From Phoronis australis (lineage: Eukaryota; Phoronida; Phoronidae), in NCBI GenBank assembly GCA_002633005.1, contig NMRA01000953.1, positions 2,857-66,856 of the forward strand: a stretch of 64,000 bases of DNA, written 5' to 3'. The notes below the pieces were generated by a model, which saw only the letters and a program-made list of their open reading frames with translations, had not been told where the DNA came from and searched no databases. The position numbers and the translations under genes are program-made. Shown one piece after another: positions 55,701-64,000 of the stretch (positions are counted from its first letter, which is position 1; each line of letters opens with the position of its first letter).

Positions 55701-58700
55701 TTGTCACAAGGTTCACGGCATTCTCGTTTTGCTTGTGTGTGTATAATGCCCCGCTGCTACCAGTCATAACAAATTTTCCAGAGGAATTTCCACAGAGGGC
55801 AGTTGGTTGAGTCCTGAATCGAGCATCAGAAGAACTTGCCTTAAGTAAGTTTTCTGAATCTAAGACCTCTTGTAAGACCGAGCAGGCTGGATTGCGATAA
55901 ATTAAAGTAGGATCGCCGGACGTGATTACGACTTTTGGCTTAACGGCACTCAAGAAACTGCCAGTGTTAGCTTCACTACGGTTACTACCGTGACGCCCAA
56001 GCTTGTAAACATCAGCAGTGACGTCAGTATTAAGCTTAAGCAAGTCAACTGATTGTTTTTCAGAAACATCGCCGACAAACAGCATTTTGAAATGAGCATT
56101 TATCAATTTCAAGACCAGGCCACTTTCAGAAGATTTAGATCCAATTTGAGAAGACAAAATCTGCAACGATACTCCTGGGCACACAGCTTTCTCGGGACAT
56201 TGTTGTGCTCCAAGACATCGTTGAATTTTTATATGAGTAAATCGTTGTAACGTTGAAGACATCTCTCTATTTCCAGAGGACGAATAGTACAAGTTGATGG
56301 ACGGTAATTGTCCCAATACATCCGTCAACAGGTTCTTGCGACCATCATCTGTTCCCGTCAAGAACACGTGTTTTATTCTATGAACATTCTCTTTTCCCAT
56401 AAACGTAGAAACATGGGAGCTTTGCCAGAAACCTTTATCTGAAGACGATCGGGAGCCCATATCGACAAGTGTGATGTCACCGTTAGGGCACTGTATTATG
56501 GTAGCATCACCTTCGCCTACAGGGAGATCAAACACTCGCAGCTTCTTTGGTTGCGCTTTCGGCATAACTGAAATCATACCACAAAAATAAAAATATAGTG
56601 ATAAGTCTGGACACGAGGACTCCTATTTCCATATTCAAACATGTATATGTGTAAGGTAAATGCAAAAATACAATAATATTAATAAATCAAATTGGCATTG
56701 TACCAACGCTTTTTAAAAATTAATACAACTTTTCAATGACCCATTGTTAACATTCAAAAACGCAAATCAAGGCAATGCAAATCAAATTAATAAAATTGTG
56801 TCACATCTTCTCATACTATGATTTAATATTACGTGTACATGTACCCTGAAATGTACGAATACTGTCAAAACATGAACTGTGACCCATTTGATCACTGCTT
56901 ACTTAATTGGGCCACTTCGTCTGGTGGAACGATATACGATCCCCCAATTCCTTCTGTCAGGACTTATATCAGTTTGATAGCATATTTTAATAATATTAAA
57001 ATACTCACTACTCAAGTATCTCGTGTTTTTGGACTGAAGACTGGGTTGAACACCTACAGTTACGCCGTGTTTACTTCGTTTGACATTGCAGAAATTTGCA
57101 CATGTTGCAAGATCTGATAGTTTATTCATAACGAGAGCGTGGTCTTCCGCTGAAGACGAAGACGATGTCACATCAAGGGTCACCAGACGACCTTCTGCCA
57201 CCATATCAGACGGATCAAGCGGATTTTTGACGATTAGCTTACCTACAAAATCAAATTAAGTAATTGTGGACAATCCAAGCTATTTGGTCTAGAAAATGCG
57301 GCGTGGTGTACAACATGTTAGTGATATTTTTGCTTATTCATGTATTTGGAAGCGTGCAACAAACGACCCAGTTATTAAGAGATACTTACGATTTTCCCAT
57401 CCTGTTTCTTTCCTTATAAGTTTACTAAACTTCAGAACCATAGACGCCATGTTGGGGTGCATTGGGGGTGTGCTTGATGTGAAGACGATATTTCCTTCAG
57501 ATAATGACATTAGTCTAAACAAGAAAAATACAAGTTTAAATAATTCATTTGCAATAAGAAAAACATGTTGGTGTTTGCTGAATTTAAAAATCCCCGTGAT
57601 ATTTTGATCCACGTCGGTTGTAATCCTAATTTCGGAGATAGTATTTCATCAATGATAAGGTAAAACTTATTCCAACAATCAAAACTATTGGTTGGATTGA
57701 CACAACATCGAGCACAACAAAACAATTTTTCAAGATGGCAATTACACAGCTATACATGTACTACTTACATCGTGCATGCTGAGCGACAACAGCTGTCAAA
57801 ATTTTAAGAAAGAATCACGCCGAAGTGTTTTACCTGTTTTTCCCCGATTTAGTAGAGGAAGGGTTGCAAGGTTTGACTGCTTCCACAGCGCAAGTTAGCC
57901 TTTCAGCGCTAGCGAGGTACAAGGGTTTCTTCAAAAGCGAAGTTTTCGCTGTCTGCAATTCCGTCAGAATATCCCATTCCCTAAGAATATACTGAGCTGT
58001 TAATTAACGACCACACCCACCTTATTCATAATGTTTTGTTGGACAAAAAAAACATAGTCGAAAGTATTGTCAAAACTGAAAGCTAACTTACCATAATGTT
58101 CCAATGACAGACATATTTAGTTTAGTTGGTTTCATTTCCCACACCATGTCCAAAGTCAGATTAGCGTTGAATGTTCCAACCATCGCATATCCCATTGCTG
58201 ACTGAACATCAAATTTCATCTGCACAGTGGGCTCAACTCTGAAGTAGAAAGAAGTACATGTAACATTCACGAATTCCATGATGGGTCCAATTATTCGTCA
58301 ATAGAAATAACTGGTTTTTTCGTAAAATGATATTACGTGTTCTTAAAATTGTATATTGCCTCGACTAATTTGTAAACTTACCTGACTGTTAATGGTGCAT
58401 TGAGCGTCATCTCAAATATTGACTCAGCCACTGTCCACTTGAAGGCTGTTTCGAACTCAACCTTAAAAGTATTTCCGATAGTATCAAAAACAGAAACGTA
58501 CAGTTCACCTGACTTGATATCTCTTATGCTTGCTTATTCGACACTCAAACAATAAGCTTTCTTTAAAGATCAAGATTTCCCACATTACGGAGGTTACAAT
58601 AAAGACACATACACCATGTTTCAACAAGTTTGTGGAATTAAATATCAATGAAATACTATGATGTAAAGGTATTCAATTACCTGCGGGAAAATACTGACAG

Positions 58701-61700
58701 TCCCCGACACGTCTGCTGCTTTTTCGACTACTGATTTGCTAATTGTGACAGGTGCATCGTCGCGCAAAACATCAATCTTCAACATCCGATCTGACACTTT
58801 TGTACTTGCTAGTTTCCACACGATGGTGGGAAAACAAAGTTTCAGTCAAATGGTGAAACATTCCAGTGGCGTTAAGGAATATAACATTGACTCAATGAAC
58901 CAAGCAACTAACACTGCCAACAACTTTTATTTCCTTTTTGCACTCTAACCACATCGAAGCTCAACATGTAAATTCGCAAACTACGTACATACTACACCAT
59001 TGCAAAGGAGAAGTAAATATCAGTACATGCATGTACATGTATTGGATGTCATGGCCGGCATTTAGTCGATCATTTGTTTTACCATTATCTCAATAAATTG
59101 AGAACTGTATCTTATGTTATGGAATAACACTACTGTATGTTAAACGTGTACTTACTAACAGTAAATCTAGACGTTGTGTTAAATGCTGTGTCCAGAGACA
59201 TTGCAGCACTTGCTTCAAATGAAGCATTTAGCCACAGCTCAGCCGTTGAAGACACCACCAGGCTCACGTCTTTACTGACTGGGATTTGAAACGTCTGGGG
59301 ATTTTCTGCTCTCCATAGTTGCTGGAGGACCTCAGTGCTGAATTCTTCTTTGGTGGTGAGGGACATCGTATAACTCAAGCTTGCTTCCACATCAAACTGT
59401 AATGACACGGACACTTCATTATTGCTTCTGTTAGTATCATTTAAAAATATCATTCAAAATATTCGACTTCAAGCCTTTGATGAACTCAAAGGACAGAACT
59501 TTGTCTGAATCTGTCAAACTATGGATTATTTTGTAATTAAGTAAAACATGTCACCAATATGGGAAGGCGTCGACATTTATGCATAACTGAATCGGATACT
59601 TGACTGGTTCAAGTCACGTTGAAAACTGCTGAACACACACGTATAATTATGAAAACGTTAGTATGGAGACTGTTATGGTTGATTGGGTTAAAAGTTTGTT
59701 CAGGGTCGGCAGCTGATTACTTACCTGTAGCATGTACTTTTCAAACACAACCCGCTGATCCTTGTCTCGACTAATTTTTAGCTCACTGAAATATCGAATA
59801 CATCAATGATACATGTAGATGAACATTGATAACCAAAGCGTATAACGAATTCGAGTTTAAAATTTTCTACTTCATCATTTCCCTTATTTTGTTTTCTTTT
59901 TCCAGTCGATAAATAAATTATCTCAAGGCAAGGAAAAACAGAATTAGATATTGGCTTGAGCTGATGGCTCTTCCATACAATTGGGTGTTAATAATTATGG
60001 TATGGGTATCAAGTGTCAGTCTTTTCACATGACGTCATTGGCCACACCACGTGATGTACATGTTAAGTCTGACAAAATCTCTATCGCGATGTAAGATCGA
60101 ACTTGGGACATTATGATAAGACGCTCTTGTCCACTAAGCTACTGGAACCACCTGCCGATTACAGAAGTCGTCCTTGTAAGAAAATTTCCAAACACTTCTT
60201 ACCGTACCATATGAACGCGATGAATGACAACAGGACAATCGTATGCATTTACATGCATCAGCAAGTTTGAGTAAGATGCCTCCTATAACGTGGATTGTAT
60301 TTCTGTGGTCGACGATTGGTCCCAGTACACTGTTAGCTCAATGGCCCAGAGCTTCTGCACAATTAGCAGGAAGTCACGAGTTCGAGGCTCAGTCAGAACA
60401 GACATTTTTTCAAAATTTATTATAGGTAACGCAATAAGACCAATAAACATGTATTTCGTGTAAGGAAATCAATAATTCTTACTGATTGGCTCTTACAATT
60501 TAGAAAACGATGTTGGACTTTGAAATGTCTTTAAGTAATAACGATACTTTATACCGACTGTTGTAGTACATGTATGTCAATGTGACAAGCGGCCTCAACT
60601 AGTTGACAGCAGAAAAGAGGTAGCTTATGTAACACTATGAATAGGTGAAGTATTACTTACAAAGTCACTGCAGTTGCAAAATTTGCAAAACACGACGCGC
60701 AGTTTATTTCTGCTCCAGTACTGGTTCCCTTCTTTACGTCATCATCTTGTTCTTTTTTTGCCATTCGGAGCCACTCATTCTTTTTGACATCGAATACAGC
60801 TTCTTTGCGCTTCGTTAGTCCAACAGTGAAAGCACTTCCCGCATTACCGCTCTTGCGGTCATAGTTGATATCTTTAATGAATTTATTTGAACAGGACTTG
60901 TTCAAATATATAGGGAAAATTTCTGAGAACACGTCCGCCTTAGAAAGCTTCTGGCTTTCCGTAGACCAGCTAGACGTTGCACTTCTCTTGCTTCGATGGT
61001 ATTCACTTGTCCCGGTGTGATAGAATATGTCGACATTTTCAAACACGTCGACGAAACTGAAATTTGTACCTTTCACTATTTTATTACTGTATATTGCAAC
61101 GACACCGTCGACTAGTTAACTTAAGAAGGTGGTCGACAATCAAAGCATTATTGTACACTGCTGGGACTGAATGATTTTGGGAAAGTACAAGTGGCTCTCG
61201 GCCGTTGGGTTGGTAAAAAACTCAAAACTTACTAAATCTCGTTAAATACATACTTCCATTGGTAAAGTTACACGAATCAGATATAGTTGTCGTTACACCA
61301 CTTATTCCTGTGGCAAAATAATGCACAGCCATTGCGATGATTCTCTTTGGCTCTTTTGTTTTTTAAGCACGAGTTAGTGTTTTAGTTGATGCCAGACCTC
61401 CAAATAATTGTGCACGTGTGTGGTTGCGTGAGTGTATGCGTGTGTGTGTGTGTGCGTGTGTGTACGCGCGTGTGCGTGTGTGTTTTTTGTGAGTGTTTTC
61501 CACATGTACATGTGTCCCATTATTTACATCCGTACCTTATGCACTGGCAATAAACTATTTAAATTAAATCATCGACGTTTGAAAAAAGACCACTCTATAA
61601 TACACACAAACTATGTAGTATTACGTGTAAATTTGCTCATCAATGTAGGATGTGAATAAAAACACTATACCTTGCGTCCGAGGATTCTATCACGACTTCG

Positions 61701-63931
61701 TTATTTACGATTGTAATCTTTCCTATCTTCCTCAAATCTCCTTTACCACCCCCATAATTCCCACCTGTTAAACACAAACAGAGGCACTACTTAAACATAA
61801 CTCCATACAAGAATGTAGAACGGTGTCCACCGTCTAGCTTATTGGAATCTATCGACGAAAGATATACTATATATAATAAATTTCGGTGCGTTTTGTTGAT
61901 GAGCGTTTCTAGAATGAAGGTGCAAAACGCTGCATGCACATTGACCCCGAGATCTGCCTAGAAGTATGAACAAAATATAACACTTATACATGCTATTGGC
62001 CCTGATTTCTGCATTAATTCATCCCATTATATTCCATTGAAACTGTTAAACAGTACACACCATGGATTTTTGCACATTTTGAATTACCGGTGGTCACAGA
62101 CTAAATGTATGACGTAAAATTTAGTTAAACCCATGTTTATTTTGTGTAATTAGCTCGAAATTTTGATTTTTCTTTCAATTTTGCCAATTTTCACATTTCC
62201 CGCCATGTGACGTCATGGGTTGAACACAAGAGATCAGTGACTAGCATTGAACAATGGCGGAGAGCAGGGAATTTGAAAGCGACGACGATTATGAGCAAGA
62301 ATTGAACGAATACTATGAAAAAACGTACGGGCATGGTGGCCAGGATGAGGAAATGGGGTTGCACGAAAGCGAGAACAAGTTTAATGTGCTTCCGGCTGCG
62401 TACTTTTCTACTTTGAGCCTTACGAACTGGATCCTCCCGCGAGAGAAGCTGCCTCGGGCTCGGCGAGTCATCCCAGTCATCCAACAGACGATCCTGAATT
62501 AAGAGCTGATGTTTCTGAATGATAAATATTGTCCTTTATTGAACCAGGCCTTCATCGTAACGTCTCCTGTGACTGGAGTCGAAACGCTAGTCCTCAAAGT
62601 GGGCAGAACACAGAGTGGCCCCGGACCGAATCGCTTGGTCCACGATGACGTCCCACACTCTCGTTCGGCGCAAGAAGCGATGCCACTTCTGCGCAACTTT
62701 GGTGTCGTTCGGAACACCGAGACGTTCTCCGCCTGGCTGCTGTTGCTGAAGCCTCTGGAAACTCATCTTTTGATCCCTCTACGAACCTTTTCGACGCTAA
62801 ATGTACTTTGCTTTCTCTTCACTCTATACACTTTGTCTCCGATCCGAACAGTTTGGCGAACGACTTGGGTTCAACCCGTGACGTTGTACATAATTATTAT
62901 TTTTTCAATTTTTGCGTGTTTCTTTATGAGCTGTGCACTAAAGGCACTGAAATCAAGTAAGATATAATAATAAAATTTATTTTGAGGTACTAGAGTCATG
63001 TTGTGTACACTTTAACTCACCCAATTTGCAATCGGGTTTATCAATTCCGGTTATCACGTCCCCAATCTTCCACGTGCTTGCAACAGAGGGATCTTCTAAT
63101 TGTAAAACAATGCCAGAGTCTGAGCACTTTAACTCCTGAAAGAAAAATATAAACCCAACCAGTAACAAAACAGGACTTTGAAAGAGGAAATATGACAAAG
63201 TGCTTATTTTAAATGAAGTGAAATACTGAATTCGTCTTTAAATTTGAGTGTTATTGGACAACGGAGGTGAGAACGAATTTGTATGGCAATGTGGCAATGT
63301 GGGGTGGCGAAAGTGACGGGAGCAGTGGCCACGCGGGGAGTGGTAAATAATTGGAGAATAGGGGTGGTGTTGATGTCTACGTTTATAGTGCATATGTTCT
63401 CTCACACTTCCGTGCAGGAACCTTAGTTTTGACCCGACAACTTGAGCTTGGCATGAACTAACTCTGCAAGGGCATGAAGCCATAGAATTCATAATGGGGT
63501 TATTTTGACCCATGGCACACTACCTGTCATCGCAAATAAACACAGTCCTGCCTTCTCCACCCTATTCCCACATCACACATTCAAACTATCCCAAAAAGTG
63601 TATTAATCTTACGCACTCCCTGTTATGAAACACACAGTGGTTAAATGTATCGTAATTGTCAAGGTTACTTTCAAGCACAGACTTTTGAGTCTGAACTATT
63701 GTTAACATGAAGAACAAATAATCTTACCTTCACACCTTTCAAATTGTCGAGATCAATAACGTTTTTAAATCGCCCTCTACTTTTGAGCTTAAAACTTGGC
63801 CCAGCGTCCGAATGAACCACGTTGAAATCGTGCTCGAAGTTGCGTGCCTGCTGATCAAACTTCTGGGCATTAGCATGTTCGAAAACATAACAGAAAATGG
63901 CAAACATCAGATAAACAACCTTATGCATCAT
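48924..63931 (-). CDS. Gene A: secreted protein with ComEC-type MBL-fold domain and M15-like C-terminal domain
   Basis: Seventeen exons join with matching phases: 63931-63728, 63135-63021, 61764-61671, 61056-60661, 59785-59725, 59396-59156, 58808-58681, 58512-58382, 58236-58093, 57980-57834, 57514-57390, 57242-57009, 56567-55647, 55421-55280, 53892-53684, 50304-50211 and 49710-48924. The total is 4173 nt, 1390 codons plus TGA. Layout: signal peptide 1-22; N-terminal region with RSKR at about 159-162; C-A-S-C motif then beta-rich repeats, about 260-510; module 1, about 620-673; MBL-fold domain 675-980; Cys-containing linker to about 1128; module 2, about 1128-1175; M15-like domain about 1220-1390. 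Both enzyme-like domains lack expected ligands, so a binding or scaffold role is more likely than catalysis. There is no membrane anchor. I know of no named protein with this architecture. Confidence 0.85.
50211..50304 (-). CDS. Gene A exon 16: short linker exon
   Basis: A 94-nt exon (acceptor CTTTGCAG, donor GGAAG|GTAGGG) that changes phase 1 to phase 2, exactly what is needed between exons 15 and 17. It encodes QVQNAWKEPTSNSYVDKSES and ends LYTEG. It has no ATG. A 61-codon frame at 49920-50105 lies in the following intron and is not needed. Confidence 0.65.
50882..53545. mobile_element. Non-autonomous DNA transposon-like element with long terminal inverted repeats
   Basis: The left end TTGAGCTCTGATACGCCGTA is nearly the reverse complement of the right end (which reads inward as TTGAGCTCTCATACGCCATA). 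Similarity continues through AATTTCGTAAA, TTTACGTCATTGTT, TTTACGTCGA and CGAGAAAT to ACGTCATA, about 195 bp per arm. The arms themselves are full of TGTTACATTTTACGT-type palindromes. The 2.3-kb centre has no transposase frame and includes a LINE-like tail near 51335. No matching target-site duplication could be seen. Confidence 0.72.
51332..51405 (+). mobile_element. Probable LINE 3' tail, copy 2
   Basis: GCCTCTTGGCGCTTTCTGGG, then TATATTTATTGTACTGA and CAAAATAAACACTCAATA. It matches the 34.87 kb copy in order and spacing. It lies within the terminal-inverted-repeat element, so one inserted into the other. Confidence 0.45.
53684..55421 (-). CDS. Gene A exons 14-15: Cys-containing linker
   Basis: Exons 55421-55280 and 53892-53684. 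Together they contain SLSWCGDRFPELSEGKS, DDVCLPIAAPITRDDERFH and FYYYMNDVSFANGE, then KWCGVEGAPCPDCRNADEDD and MERCADRM, followed by a basic segment. The two WCG motifs and paired cysteines suggest a disulfide-rich domain I cannot name. The exon 15 donor (GAGAG|GTTTAT) is weak; GACTG|GTCAAG slightly upstream gives the same phase. Confidence 0.7.
53893..55279 (-). other. Gene A intron 14, 1.4 kb
   Basis: No exon needed by phase. The hydrophobic plus-strand frame at 54223-54432 has no splice context and looks like chance. Confidence 0.5.
55647..56567 (-). CDS. Gene A exon 13: ComEC/Rec2-type metallo-beta-lactamase-fold domain
   Basis: A single 921-nt exon encodes the domain. LRVFDLPVGEGDATIIQCPN then DITLVDMGS is the typical opening of secreted ComEC-like MBL folds (V.GQGD.......G..LVD.G). 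The usual THxDxDHxGG motif is replaced by FLTGTDDGRKN (about 742-752), leaving only Asp. MLFVGDV (about 835-841) matches the conserved GD strand. KLGRHGSNRS (about 862-871) matches the HHGS motif with the first His changed to Arg, and YRNP replaces YxHP. ComEC in bacteria takes part in DNA uptake, where this domain is thought to be a nuclease. Here metal binding is doubtful. Confidence 0.85.
57009..57980 (-). CDS. Gene A exons 10-12: linker and first copy of the repeated module
   Basis: Exons 57980-57834, 57514-57390 and 57242-57009 fit phases 2, 2 and 1. Exon 10 begins WEWDILTELQTAKTS and has two cysteines (LTCAVEAVKPC). Exon 12 carries AEGRLVTLDV, a Ser-rich stretch, then MNKLSDLATCANFCNVK and GVTVGVQPS. 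This resembles exon 17: EGRAAKLRLL, RLSSLAQCAGFDYVKV, IEVCVKPQ. Each copy sits directly before an enzyme-like domain. Confidence 0.78.
58093..59785 (-). CDS. Gene A exons 5-9: beta-rich repeat region
   Basis: Exons 59785-59725, 59396-59156, 58808-58681, 58512-58382 and 58236-58093 all fit in phase. After the C-A-S-C motif the sequence alternates polar and hydrophobic residues: FDVEASLSYTMSLTT, AELWLNASFEASAAMSLDTA, VEFETAFKWTVAESIF, VQMKFDVQSAMGYAMV. The pattern fits long beta-strands. A Cys pair followed by such strands loosely recalls secreted fungal proteins with DUF7223-like regions, but I would not claim homology. Confidence 0.75.
60085..60150 (-). repeat. tRNA-like (SINE-type) sequence, minus strand
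   Basis: On the minus strand GGTTCCAGTAGCTTAGTGGA includes an A-box-like TAGCTTAGTGG. About 30 nt later CCAAGTTCGATCTT resembles a B box. Acceptor-stem pairing is not convincing, so it is more likely a tRNA-derived SINE or tRNA pseudogene than a working tRNA. Confidence 0.4.
60325..60400 (+). repeat. tRNA-like (SINE-type) sequence, plus strand
   Basis: TTAGCTCAATGGCCCAGAGC resembles an A box and CACGAGTTCGAGGCTC a B box, spaced as in a tRNA. The cloverleaf is incomplete. It is probably a tRNA-derived SINE head. Confidence 0.4.
60661..63135 (-). CDS. Gene A exons 2-4: N-terminal region with furin-type site
   Basis: Exons 63135-63021, 61764-61671 and 61056-60661 join in phases 0, 1 and 2. Exon 2 gives CSDSGIVLQLED and WKIGDVITGIDKPDCKL. 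Exon 3 is Gly-rich (GGNYGGGKGD), then KITIVNNEVVIESSD, a beta-hairpin-like stretch. Exon 4 gives VDVFENVDIFYHTGTSEY, then RSKRS, a furin consensus that could release a propeptide. It ends INCASCFANFATAVT. An open stretch near 61230-61308 looked like an exon, but its phase does not fit and exon 3 joins exon 4 directly. Confidence 0.75.
61436..61490. repeat. (TG)n microsatellite
   Basis: Alternating TG with interspersed CGTG, inside gene A intron 3. It accounts for the plus-strand frame at 61432-61659. Confidence 0.9.
62254..62517 (+). pseudogene. Acidic ORF remnant, related to the one at 16.65 kb
   Basis: It starts with ATG and reads MAESREFESDDDYEQELNEY, then YEKTYGHGGQDEE. From about 62408 the coding-like frame shifts: the alternative frame reads FEPYELDPPAREAASGS, SHPTDDPE and RADVSE to a stop at 62517. 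It parallels the 16.65-kb frame. A frame change within one short ORF suggests a decayed copy. The longer frame at 62509-62967 downstream is not convincing. It lies antisense within gene A intron 2. Confidence 0.38.
63136..63727 (-). other. Gene A intron 1, nothing recognised
   Basis: A 592-nt intron with a frame at 63238-63513 rich in His, Pro and Ser but without splice context. Confidence 0.5.
63728..63931 (-). CDS. Gene A exon 1: signal peptide and mature N-terminus
   Basis: It starts with two Met codons (MMHKVV), followed by a hydrophobic core (YLMFAIFCYVF) and a polar ending (EHANA), a standard secretion signal of about 22 residues. The rest is charged (KFDQQARNFEHDF, RGRFKNVIDLDNLKGVK). 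The donor is GTGAAG|GTAAGA, phase 0. The start is supported by the signal peptide; the second Met would serve equally well. Confidence 0.82.
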
Positions 63932-64000
63932 TTTACCATAGTAAATTCACTGTACATGTACATGTACAATTCCTGACGATTACATCCAGCTTCCTCGCTA

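Larger units (their letters stand above)
59786..60660. other. Gene A intron 4 with two tRNA-like sequences
   Basis: An 875-nt intron. Apart from two tRNA-like segments facing away from each other, nothing is recognised. Confidence 0.5.

Noticed and set aside
61230-61308. Apparent exon with good splice sites between gene A exons 3 and 4
   Set aside because: Only one frame is open and its phases fit neither neighbour, whereas exons 3 and 4 join directly in phase 2.

Overview
This window looks like draft-assembly genomic DNA from an invertebrate animal. Intron-split reading frames with GT/AG borders, short exons, high AT content, many dispersed repeats and three runs of N all point that way. 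F-type lectin, WSC and WxxW modules, ComEC-like secreted protein sequence and abundant ACATGTACATGTAC motifs suggest a marine invertebrate such as a cephalochordate or hemichordate. The sequence alone does not settle the species. Most ATG-to-stop frames are shadows or noise; the genes below were found by joining splice sites and checking that reading phases agree. Every gene recognised with confidence is on the minus strand.

Right third (63.9-48.9 kb): a 17-exon gene, called gene A here, joins in phase into a complete 1390-codon secreted protein. It has a signal peptide, a furin-type RSKR site, a beta-rich middle, a ComEC-type metallo-beta-lactamase-fold domain and a C-terminal domain resembling peptidase M15. 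Both enzyme-like domains appear to have lost their metal ligands. Each is preceded by a copy of the same short module. This is the most unusual protein in the window. Directly downstream (48.3-44.6 kb), four exons (gene C) form an in-phase C-terminal half of an unrecognised protein whose 5' end is not found. It may be an alternative 3' end of gene A.

Middle (44-27 kb): a 359-bp duplication split by one N (probable assembly artefact), an isolated signal-peptide exon at 41.2 kb, a frameshifted relative of the left-hand gene (39.6-37.3 kb) with two possible terminal exons, and a 29.3-32.8 kb array of about 1.2-kb repeat units around an assembly gap.

Left third (26.2 kb to the left edge): gene E, at least 14 exons and about 2055 codons, running off the window. 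It encodes an extracellular mosaic: WSC, WxxW (mucin/CILP type), F-type lectin with its fucose-binding motif intact, two small Cys-rich modules, then long FN3-like repeats. Its N-terminal modules are bounded by phase-1 introns, the classic exon-shuffling pattern. Introns carry foldback, terminal-inverted-repeat, LINE-tail and tRNA-like elements. Genes A and E both encode secreted proteins, but nothing in the sequence shows that they act together.
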